DNA of 6,565 bases, taken from contig CANGRN010000082.1 of assembly GCA_947455695.1 (NCBI GenBank), positions 1 through 6,565 of the forward strand, in the 5' to 3' direction. Position 1 is the first letter of the stretch. Each line of letters starts with the position of its first letter. The stretch is from Alphaproteobacteria bacterium. GTDB taxonomy: Bacteria > Pseudomonadota > Alphaproteobacteria > Micropepsales > Micropepsaceae. The notes below the pieces were generated by a model. That model saw only the letters and a list, made by a program, of their open reading frames with translations, ran no database searches and was not told the DNA's origin. Positions 1-5,414 of this stretch are shown piece after piece. The position numbers and the translations under genes are program-made.

Positions 1-14
1 CTCGATTTCTTTTT

Positions 15-43
15 GCGGGCGGTCACATTGTTGCCCGCCTTTT
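15..43 (+). terminator. Rho-independent terminator of an upstream plus-strand gene
   Basis: Perfect 6-bp GC stem GCGGGC (15-20) / GCCCGC (33-38) with a 12-nt loop, followed by C and TTTT (40-43). The T-run is on the 3' side only for plus-strand transcription, so it most likely ends a gene that lies left of the window. The T-run is short, so termination may be incomplete and slt could receive some read-through. Confidence 0.55.
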
Positions 44-120
44 AAGGGCCCATTATGGCCCCGGTGGCGGTGTTTCGTCTAAGCCGATCCACGCTTTTCA
101 ACAAGCTGCACCCTGAAATA

Positions 121-2262
121 ATGACCATGTCCCTATTGCGTACCTCGCTCTATTGCACCGCCCTGATCGCCGGGGGCGCGGCGCTGGCCCAGACCCTGCC
201 GCCCTCTTCCCTGCCAAATGGGCTCAGCCGCAGCGGCGACGTGGTGATGATGCAGCCCATCCCCGACGGCAGCAGCGCCGGCGCCGGGATTTCGGGCACG
301 CGGCCCAGCCGGCTGCGGTTCCTGTCCGCGCCCGAGCATGACCTGTTCGTCCGCGCCTTTGAAGCGGCAGCCAAAGGCGACTGGGTGGGCGCGCGCGCCC
401 TGGCGGCGCAAGGGCAGAACGTAACCGCCCGGCGGCTTCTGGAATGGCGCTATGCCCTGGACAAGAACAGCGGCGCGAGTTTCTCCGAGATCGACGCGGT
501 GATCAAAGACACCGCGTCTTCCAGCAGCGCCGGCACATGGCCGCTGCGCGGCACCCTGCAGGCGCGCGCCGAAGCCGCCATCACGCCCGACATGCCCGCC
601 GCGACCCTGGTCGCCTGGTTCGGCGCCAAGACGCCCAATTCGTCCATCGGCAAGATCCGGCTCGGAGAAGCCCTGGTGGAGACCGGTGAAAAGACCCGCG
701 GCGGGGCACTGATCCGGCAAGGATGGGTCGAAGGCAGCTTTGATCCGGCCGTTGAGCTGGCCATCGTACAAAAGGATGGCGCGCTGCTGACGGCGGAAAG
801 CGACCGCGCCCGGGTGGACAATCTGCTCTGGCGCAGCGAGGTCACCGCCGCCCGGCGCACCGCCGCGCGGATGGAGGGGCAAGCCGCCGACATCGCCAAT
901 GCCCGCATCGCGCTGATGGGCACGGGCCTGCCCAAGGCCCAGGCGGCGCTGGACAAGGTTTCTGACAGCTCGGACCCAAGCCTGTTGTTCGATTGGGCGC
1001 ACGCCTTGCGCATGGCCGGCCGTGACAAGGAAGCCCATGCGATCCTGCTGCGCGTGCCCGCCGCGCCCATGGTGCGCGAACATGCCGGGCGCTGGTGGGC
1101 GGAGTTGAACCTGCATGCCCGCGATGCCCTGTCGGGCGGCGATCCGCGCGAGGCGCTGGCGCTGGTGCAGCATGCCGGCTTCACATCGGGCGACCAGTTC
1201 GCCGAGCAGCAGTTCCTGGCCGGCTTCATCGCCCTGCGCTTCCTGAAAGACCCAGCCGCCGCCCTCACCCATTTCCAGAAGCTGGACGCCGGCGTCGCCC
1301 GCCCCATCAGCAAGTCACGGGCGCAATATTGGCTAGGCCGCGCTTACGAGGCGCAGGGCGACACTGCCGGCGCGCTGACACATTACCGGCAGGCGGCGGC
1401 GTATCCGGAAACCTTCTATGGCCAGATCGCCCTGGCCCACACAGATCCCACCCCCACCCTGCACCTGACCGATACCATCGTGGAAGCAGCGGCGGCCTCG
1501 GAACTGGAAACCGATCCGCTGATGCCCGAAATCAAGGTGCTGGCGGACCTGGGCCAGGCCGCGTCGCTGCGCGCCTTCATCGACCGCGACGTGGAAGTCT
1601 ATTCCTCGCCCCGGCATCTCAAGCGCCTGATGCTGCTTCTGGTCGAGTGGGGCTATCCGGAGATCGCGGTGCGGCTGGCCAAGACCGCCAGCTATGCCGG
1701 CGCGCCGATGCCCGCCTTCACCCATCCACTGATCCCCCTGCCTTCCTATCCGGGCCCCGGTGCCGCGCCCGAGCCGGCGCTGGTGCTGGGACTGATCCGC
1801 CAGGAAACCGAGTTCGATGCCTATGCCATCTCCGGCGCGGGCGCGCGGGGCCTGATGCAGATGATGCCCGCCAGCGCCAAGGTTGCCGCCAAGCAGGCCA
1901 ACCTGCCCTACCGGCCCGAGGCGCTGCTCAGCGACACCACCTACAACATGCAACTGGGCATGACCGAGTATCGGGGCCACATGGACCGTTATGGCGGCTC
2001 GCTGGTGCTGGCGGCGGCGTCCTACAATGCGGGGCCGGGCAATGTGAAGAAATGGCTGGCCGCGAATGGCGATCCCAGGAGCGGTGATCCCCTGGACTGG
2101 ATCGAACAAATCCCGTTCGGCGAGACCCGCAACTATGTACAGCGTGTATTGGAGAATACCGAGGTCTACCGGGCGCGGCTGGCGGGCAAGGATGTGCCGC
2201 TCAGGATATTGCCCGATCTGTATGCGCCAAACCCGCCCTCGATGCCGGTGCTGGCGAAATAA
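121..2262 (+). CDS. slt: Soluble lytic murein transglycosylase (Slt family), exported
   Basis: Periplasmic enzyme that cleaves the MurNAc-GlcNAc bond of peptidoglycan, leaving 1,6-anhydro-MurNAc ends. With the start at 121 it has 713 residues. Residues 1-23 look like a signal peptide: Arg7, a hydrophobic core, and an ALA|Q cleavage site. Residues about 70-540 are Ala/Leu-rich and probably form the helical superhelix (U/L domain) typical of Slt70-like enzymes. The C-terminal SLT domain (about 550-690) shows RQETEF with the presumed catalytic Glu562, GLMQMMP (577-583), ASYNAGPG (about 633-640) and ETRNYV (668-673). The second residue of the usual Glu-Ser motif is Thr here. An alternative ATG at 55 has an AAGGG 6 nt upstream, but it would give an unusually long (about 45-residue) pre-core segment; the start at 121 has no good Shine-Dalgarno. 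The family call is secure, the start is not. Confidence 0.95.
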   Translation: MTMSLLRTSLYCTALIAGGAALAQTLPPSSLPNGLSRSGDVVMMQPIPDGSSAGAGISGTRPSRLRFLSAPEHDLFVRAFEAAAKGDWVGARALAAQGQNVTARRLLEWRYALDKNSGASFSEIDAVIKDTASSSSAGTWPLRGTLQARAEAAITPDMPAATLVAWFGAKTPNSSIGKIRLGEALVETGEKTRGGALIRQGWVEGSFDPAVELAIVQKDGALLTAESDRARVDNLLWRSEVTAARRTAARMEGQAADIANARIALMGTGLPKAQAALDKVSDSSDPSLLFDWAHALRMAGRDKEAHAILLRVPAAPMVREHAGRWWAELNLHARDALSGGDPREALALVQHAGFTSGDQFAEQQFLAGFIALRFLKDPAAALTHFQKLDAGVARPISKSRAQYWLGRAYEAQGDTAGALTHYRQAAAYPETFYGQIALAHTDPTPTLHLTDTIVEAAAASELETDPLMPEIKVLADLGQAASLRAFIDRDVEVYSSPRHLKRLMLLLVEWGYPEIAVRLAKTASYAGAPMPAFTHPLIPLPSYPGPGAAPEPALVLGLIRQETEFDAYAISGAGARGLMQMMPASAKVAAKQANLPYRPEALLSDTTYNMQLGMTEYRGHMDRYGGSLVLAAASYNAGPGNVKKWLAANGDPRSGDPLDWIEQIPFGETRNYVQRVLENTEVYRARLAGKDVPLRILPDLYAPNPPSMPVLAK

Positions 2263-2274
2263 AACTCAGTTTTT
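2261..2274. terminator. Minimal AT dyad at the slt/sel1 convergent junction
   Basis: AAAACT-c-AGTTTT (2261-2273) is a perfect dyad followed by one more T, and it contains parts of both stop codons (TAA of slt at 2260-2262, TGA of the Sel1 gene at 2268-2266). As RNA it would give only a short A:U stem, so it is at best a weak bidirectional terminator. No stronger terminator is visible at this junction. Confidence 0.25.
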
Positions 2275-2541
2275 GAAGATGTTCAGCCACTCGCGGGCCA
2301 TTTTCTGGGCCTCCGCGATCTGGCCGGTGCTCATTTCGGTGGCCAGCTGGTTGCGCCAGTTCTTGGCCGCTTCCACGCCGCGCACTGCGGCCAGGTTGAA
2401 CCACTTATGGGCCGCGACCATGTCCACGCCCACGCCCTGGCCGGTCGAATAGGCCAGGCCGAGATTGTAGAGCGCATCGGCGCGCCCTTCCTTGGCATCG
2501 CGCTCATACTGCGCCAGTGAATCCACATCGATGCACGCCAC
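2266..2541 (-). CDS. Small single Sel1-repeat protein
   Basis: A 91-residue protein with one Sel1-like repeat (SLR, a TPR-related helical hairpin) at about residues 21-59: ALYNLGLAYSTGQGV, then D40, then AAHKWFNLAAVRG. The spacing matches the family pattern (LG..Y..G.GV..D...A..W...AA..G). The C-terminal tail (about 60-91) is charged and predicted helical, with an MARDWL-like segment (MAREWL). There is no signal peptide or membrane segment, so it is probably cytoplasmic and, like other SLR proteins, a protein-protein interaction module; its partner is unknown. The start is GTG at 2541: it is the only early start after an in-frame TGA (2556-2554), and GAGAGGG (2555-2549) lies upstream. The gene stands alone and converges with slt at a 3-bp gap. 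Confidence 0.85.
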   Translation of the reverse strand: MACIDVDSLAQYERDAKEGRADALYNLGLAYSTGQGVGVDMVAAHKWFNLAAVRGVEAAKNWRNQLATEMSTGQIAEAQKMAREWLNIFKN

Positions 2542-2612
2542 GACACATCCCTCTCATCCAGCGCGAGTGGGCGAAACGCCTTTCGCGCGATGTGATGGTG
2601 ACGCCGGAGAAA

Positions 2613-2682
2613 CTAAGACGCGGTAAACAGCGGTTAGCCTTAATTGCTAAGACGCGTTAGGCGTGGTGAACAACATCCTAAC
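2613..2682. repeat. CTAA/TTAG repeat cluster upstream of the Sel1 gene
   Basis: The 10-mer CTAAGACGCG occurs at 2613-2622 and again at 2647-2656. Together with TTAG at 2634-2637 and 2657-2660 and CTAA at 2678-2681 this gives five CTAA/TTAG half-sites in 70 bp. GTTAGG (2656-2661) and CCTAAC (2677-2682) form a 6-bp inverted repeat with a 15-nt loop, just after the GST stop codon on the minus strand. The block lies where the Sel1 promoter and the GST 3' end must be. Role unknown: operator sites or a weak 3' hairpin are both possible. Confidence 0.45.
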
Positions 2683-2684
2683 AA

Positions 2685-3422
2685 TCAGCGCGCGCGCTGC
2701 CCGAACAGCACCTTGCGGTCGGCATCGGTGATGGGCTTGCGCAGATCCGCCGCCACCGCCTTGCCGCGCTGGACTGCCTTGCGGGCGCCCACCCGGTCCT
2801 TCCAGGCGGCAACATGCGGGAATTCGGCGAGGTCGGTGTATTTGGACGCCGACAGCACCCAGCTCCAGCAGGCCATGTCGGCGATGGAATAGGCGCCGGC
2901 CAGGAATTTGCGGGTGGCCAGCCGCCGGTTCATCACGCCCAGCAGACGATGGACCTCATCGGTGTAGCGCTTCTTGGGATATGGCAGGTCTTCGATCAGA
3001 TGGTTGCGGAAGTGGTTCGCCTGCCCCGCCATGGGGCCCAGGCCCCCCACCTGCCAGAACAGCCATTCGTCCACCTGGACCCGGGCGCGCTCGTCTTTCG
3101 GATAGAAACGGCCGTACTTGCGGCCCAGATACTGGAGGATGGCCCCGGATTCGAAGACCGAGATGGGGCGGCCGCCGGGCCCCTGGGGGTCCACGATGGC
3201 GGGAATGCGGTTGTTGGGCGCGATTTTCAGGAAATCGGGGGCGAACTGCTCGCCCTTGTTGATATCGACGGGGTGGGCCTCGTACGGCACCCCCAACTCT
3301 TCCAGCATGATGCTGATCTTGTGGCCGTTCGGGGTGGCCCAGGTATAGAGCGCGATGGGTTTGGGCGGCTTGGCCGCCCGCCGGGTCTTTTTCACAGGCT
3401 TCTTGGTGGATTTTTTCGCCAT
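2685..3422 (-). CDS. Glutathione S-transferase, nu-class (YfcG/YghU-like), with lysine-rich N-terminal tail
   Basis: 245 residues. The N-terminal thioredoxin-fold domain (about 23-105) shows TPNGHK (30-35; the Thr-Pro-Asn is the glutathione-site signature of nu-class GSTs such as E. coli YfcG), NNRIPA with the cis-Pro (70-75), and FESGAI with the Glu-Ser that binds the gamma-glutamyl group (90-95). The helical C-terminal domain carries LFWQVGGLGPM (121-131) and YSIADMACW, again as in YfcG. Nu-class enzymes mainly show disulfide-bond reductase or peroxidase activity with glutathione; the substrate here is unknown. Residues 1-22 are an extra basic tail with 8 Lys and 2 Arg, absent from YfcG, and probably disordered. 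The start at 3422 is fixed by GGAGGG (3432-3427); an upstream in-frame GTG at 3542 is rejected. Probably cytoplasmic. It lies downstream of the lysine-rich micro-ORF on the same strand, with 170 bp of structured DNA between. Confidence 0.94.
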   Translation of the reverse strand: MAKKSTKKPVKKTRRAAKPPKPIALYTWATPNGHKISIMLEELGVPYEAHPVDINKGEQFAPDFLKIAPNNRIPAIVDPQGPGGRPISVFESGAILQYLGRKYGRFYPKDERARVQVDEWLFWQVGGLGPMAGQANHFRNHLIEDLPYPKKRYTDEVHRLLGVMNRRLATRKFLAGAYSIADMACWSWVLSASKYTDLAEFPHVAAWKDRVGARKAVQRGKAVAADLRKPITDADRKVLFGQRAR

Positions 3423-3426
3423 GGGT

Positions 3427-3432
3427 CCCTCC
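3427..3432 (-). promoter_or_regulatory. Ribosome-binding site of the GST gene
   Basis: GGAGGG on the minus strand, 4 nt before ATG 3422-3420. It is the best Shine-Dalgarno in the window and decides the start against the upstream GTG at 3542. Confidence 0.8.
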
Positions 3433-3490
3433 GTCGCTGGAAAGCAGATGGGGGATAATCGGCGGATGGGCAAGTGTCTAAAAGCAGCTT

Positions 3491-3519
3491 GGCCGCGGCG
3501 CCCTTTCGGGACCGCGGCC
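3491..3519 (-). terminator. Strong GC hairpin with GAAA tetraloop in the GST leader
   Basis: On the minus strand GGCCGCGG (3519-3512) pairs perfectly with CCGCGGCC (3498-3491). Inside it CCC-GAAA-GGG forms a second stem capped by a GNRA tetraloop, with T opposite CG as a small internal loop. A CTTTT run follows only 6 nt after the stem (AAGCTG in between), so it is not a textbook terminator. It could end transcripts from the micro-ORF side, or be a structured leader or processing site of the GST mRNA about 70 nt before its start. Confidence 0.5.
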
Positions 3520-3565
3520 TTCGCTTTAAGCTTCGAGGTCACCTGAGTGAATGATCAGGGGACCC

Positions 3566-3605
3566 GAAGAAGATCTAATTGACCGAGGTCAATTACTTCT
3601 TCTTC
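3566..3605 (-). terminator. Long hairpin overlapping the end of the lysine-rich micro-ORF
   Basis: TAATTGACC (3595-3587 descending, minus strand) and GGTCAATTA form a perfect 9-bp dyad around 2 nt; after a 2x2 internal loop the stem continues for 8 bp, GAAGAAGA with TCTTCTTC. The UAA stop of the micro-ORF opens the inner stem and its last Lys codons form the outer 5' arm. The 3' side is U/C-rich but lacks a pure U-run, so it may be a modest terminator or a 3' stabilising hairpin. Confidence 0.5.
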
Positions 3606-3670
3606 TTGGCGGCCTTCTTCTTGGTCGCCTTCTTCTTGGTGGCCTTCTTGGCCTTTTTCTTCGCAGCCAT
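3593..3670 (-). CDS. Lysine/alanine-rich 25-residue micro-ORF (histone H1-tail-like)
   Basis: 25 codons: ATG 3670-3668, TAA 3595-3593. The peptide contains only Met, Ala, Lys and Thr: Lys is 15 of 25, arranged as runs of two to four Lys separated by Ala or Ala-Thr (KKKAT-like units), ending in four Lys. Such sequences resemble the C-terminal tails of bacterial histone-H1-like proteins and are expected to bind nucleic acid without folding; that role is inference. Support for translation: AGAGGAG lies 6 nt before the ATG, the stop codon lies at a strong hairpin, and most Lys codons are AAG as expected in a GC-rich genome. It is on the same strand as gatB and GST, but the terminator behind gatB suggests its own promoter. 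It could also be a leader peptide, or the remnant of a longer Lys-rich gene. The opposite-strand hydrophobic reading frames here are mirror images of the AAG repeats. Confidence 0.62.
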   Translation of the reverse strand: MAAKKKAKKATKKKATKKKAAKKKK

Positions 3671-3676
3671 GTTCAA

Positions 3677-3683
3677 CTCCTCT
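3677..3683 (-). promoter_or_regulatory. Ribosome-binding site of the lysine-rich micro-ORF
   Basis: AGAGGAG on the minus strand with a 6-nt spacer (GTTCAAC side: TTGAAC) to ATG 3670-3668. It is the main argument that the 25-codon frame is translated. Confidence 0.6.
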
Positions 3684-3743
3684 ATCGTTTGTTCGGGTCT
3701 GAACGACAACGTCGCCCCCCAAAACGTCATCAATATGAATTAC

Positions 3744-3761
3744 TTGCATTTTGAAATGCAA
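3744..3761. promoter_or_regulatory. Perfect operator-like dyad upstream of the micro-ORF
   Basis: TTGCATTT-tg-AAATGCAA is a perfect 8-bp inverted repeat with a 2-bp centre, about 75 bp before the micro-ORF start. Its size and symmetry suit a dimeric helix-turn-helix repressor. On the minus strand it sits between a weak -35-like TTGCAT and a -10-like CATATT (18-bp spacer), so it could be an operator covering a promoter. The promoter call is weak; the dyad itself is certain. Confidence 0.4.
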
Positions 3762-3768
3762 CAGGGGC

Positions 3769-3814
3769 GGGGGTTTGGAAAAAGTGCCAAAATCGCGAAA
3801 TGCAGGAAACCCCC
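3769..3814. repeat. Inverted repeat GGGGGTTT / AAACCCCC
   Basis: Perfect 8-bp arms at 3769-3776 and 3807-3814 enclose 30 nt. If this stretch is transcribed as the leader of the micro-ORF it would form a stable stem. No U-run follows on either strand, so it is not a terminator. Confidence 0.4.
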
Positions 3815-3839
3815 ATTTCACAAGGGTTAAATTTGCTAT

Positions 3840-3851
3840 TCCGTATACGGA
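3840..3851. promoter_or_regulatory. 12-bp perfect palindrome TCCGTATACGGA
   Basis: Perfect palindrome with a GTATAC core, directly beyond the gatB terminator. Palindromes with this core are known operators of FCD-type GntR repressors in proteobacteria; no such regulator gene is in the window, so the assignment is only a suggestion. Confidence 0.35.
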
Positions 3852-3853
3852 CT

Positions 3854-3898
3854 AAAAAATGCGAATTTTGCGGGGCCGGTACGCAAATTGCGCATTTT
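3854..3898 (-). terminator. Rho-independent terminator of the gatAB operon
   Basis: Beginning 7 nt after the gatB stop, AAAATGCGCAATTTGCG (3898-3882) pairs with CGCAAAATTCGCATTTT (3872-3856) at 15 of 17 positions around a 9-nt loop, and the minus strand runs into six T (3859-3854). The mirrored A- and T-rich ends would also allow some function on the other strand. Confidence 0.75.
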
Positions 3899-3905
3899 GT
3901 GCGAA

Positions 3906-5414
3906 TCACCCCTCGTCGGGCAGATTGAGTCGGGTCTTGAGGGCGGCATTCACCGCCGCCGGATTGGCCTTGCCACCCGTCTGCTTCATCACCTGACCGA
4001 CGAACCAGGCGGAGAGCTTGGGCTTGGCCTTCACCTCTTCCACCTTGTCGGGGTTGGCGGCGATCACCGCCTCGATGGCCGCATCGATGGCGCCGGTGTC
4101 GGTCACCTGCTTCATGCCGCGCGCCTCCACCACCTGCCGCGGGTCCCCGCCTTCGGTCCAAACGATGTCGAGCAGGTCCTTGGCGATCTTGCCGGAGATG
4201 GTCTGATCGGAAATCATCTGGATGATCGCGTTGTTCGCGGCCGCACTCACCGGCACATCGGTGATTGACAACCCGTCACGGTTGAGACGACCGAGGATTT
4301 CATTGTTCAGCCAGTTTGCGGCCGCCTTTGCGTCCACGCCCTTGGCCAATTCCTCGTAATAATCCGCCAGCTCGCGCTCTGCGACCAGCACCGAGGCGTC
4401 GTAAGGCGACAATCCACCCTTCACGAAGCGCGCTTTCTTCTCGTCGGGCAATTCGGGGAGGGTTTTGGCGATGGCATCGACCCAGGACTGCTCGAATTCC
4501 AGCGGCAACAGGTCGGGATCGGGGAAATAGCGATAGTCATGCGCCTCTTCCTTGGAGCGCATGGAGCGGGTCTCGCCCACCTTGCTGTCATACAGCCTGG
4601 TTTCCTGGGCGATCGTGCCGCCGGCTTCGATCACTTCGATCTGGCGGCGGGCTTCATACTCCACCGCCTGGGCGATGAAGCGCATGGAATTGACGTTCTT
4701 GATCTCGCAACGGGTACCCAGCGACTTGAAGCTGCCGGTCTTGCGGAACTCGTCATAGCCGCCCACCCGGCAGACCGAGACATTGACGTCGGCCCGCATG
4801 GAGCCCTCGTCCATGTTGCCGTCGCAGGTACCCAGATACCGCACGATGGCGCGCAGCTTCTTCAGGAAGGCCGCGGCCTCCTCACTGGTGCGCATGTGCG
4901 GCTTGGTGACGATCTCCATCAGGGCGATGCCGGACCGGTTCAGGTCCACAAAGCTGTGGTCGGGATGCTGGTCGTGCAGGCTCTTGCCGGCATCCTGCTC
5001 CAGATGCAGCCGCTCGATGCCGACCTTGATGGATTCGCCGTCCTTCAGGTCGATCAGCACCTCGCCCTCGCCCACGATGGGGTCCTTGTACTGGCTGATC
5101 TGATAGCCCTGGGGCAGGTCGGGATAGAAGTAGTTCTTGCGGTCGAACAGCGAGCGCAGGTTGATCTTGGCCTTCAGGCCCAGGCCGGTGCGGACCGCCT
5201 GTTCGACGCATTTTTCGTTGATGACGGGCAGCATGCCGGGGAAACCGGCATCGATGAACGACACATTGTTGTTAGGCTCGGCCCCGAAGGTGGTCGAGGC
5301 CCCCGAAAACAGCTTGGACTGGGACAGGACCTGGGCATGAACCTCCATGCCGATCACGATCTCCCAATCGCCGGTTTCGCCTTTGAGCAGCTTGTTCTTC
5401 ACGGGTGCGTTCAT
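3906..5414 (-). CDS. gatB: Aspartyl/glutamyl-tRNA(Asn/Gln) amidotransferase subunit B
   Basis: GatB binds the misacylated tRNA and, with ATP, activates Glu-tRNA(Gln) or Asp-tRNA(Asn), then transfers ammonia channelled from GatA to form Gln-tRNA or Asn-tRNA. 502 residues, close to full family length. Landmarks: IGMEVHAQ (21-28; Glu24 and His26 match the metal-site residues of the family), [19 protein letters not shown] (90-108), [15 protein letters not shown], and [14 protein letters not shown] (292-305); the last about 150 residues form the helical and YqeY-like tail domain that contacts tRNA. The start at 5414 is chosen because its ATG overlaps the gatA TGA as ATGA, with GGTGG 5 nt upstream; an ATG at 5426 is also in frame but lies deeper in gatA. 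Translation is probably coupled to gatA, and a terminator follows closely. No truncation or unusual residue noticed. Confidence 0.98.
   Translation of the reverse strand: MNAPVKNKLLKGETGDWEIVIGMEVHAQVLSQSKLFSGASTTFGAEPNNNVSFIDAGFPGMLPVINEKCVEQAVRTGLGLKAKINLRSLFDRKNYFYPDLPQGYQISQYKDPIVGEGEVLIDLKDGESIKVGIERLHLEQDAGKSLHDQHPDHSFVDLNRSGIALMEIVTKPHMRTSEEAAAFLKKLRAIVRYLGTCDGNMDEGSMRADVNVSVCRVGGYDEFRKTGSFKSLGTRCEIKNVNSMRFIAQAVEYEARRQIEVIEAGGTIAQETRLYDSKVGETRSMRSKEEAHDYRYFPDPDLLPLEFEQSWVDAIAKTLPELPDEKKARFVKGGLSPYDASVLVAERELADYYEELAKGVDAKAAANWLNNEILGRLNRDGLSITDVPVSAAANNAIIQMISDQTISGKIAKDLLDIVWTEGGDPRQVVEARGMKQVTDTGAIDAAIEAVIAANPDKVEEVKAKPKLSAWFVGQVMKQTGGKANPAAVNAALKTRLNLPDEG

Noticed and set aside
133..1313. 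Long minus-strand frames (379 and 287 residues) inside slt
   Set aside because: GC-rich shadow frames, rich in Gly, Arg, Ala and Gln, without recognisable domains, antisense to a clear slt.
2066..2452. Plus-strand 128-residue frame spanning the end of slt and the Sel1 gene
   Set aside because: Overlaps two supported genes in another frame, with Arg/Trp/Cys-rich composition typical of frame shadows.
3423..3542. Longer GST form starting at GTG 3542
   Set aside because: The extra 40 codons cover the GNRA hairpin and have no family similarity, and GGAGGG lies right before ATG 3422.
3555..3821. Minus-strand 88-residue frame ending in Glu/Gly/Gln-rich repeats
   Set aside because: It is the shifted frame of the micro-ORF, runs through the AT-rich inverted repeats, and lacks a ribosome-binding site of its own.
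3551..3830. Plus-strand frames with long runs of Leu/Gly or Phe/Ala that look like a membrane protein
   Set aside because: They are the complement of the AAG lysine repeats of the micro-ORF; no ribosome-binding site fits and the hydrophobic pattern is fully explained by (CTT)n.
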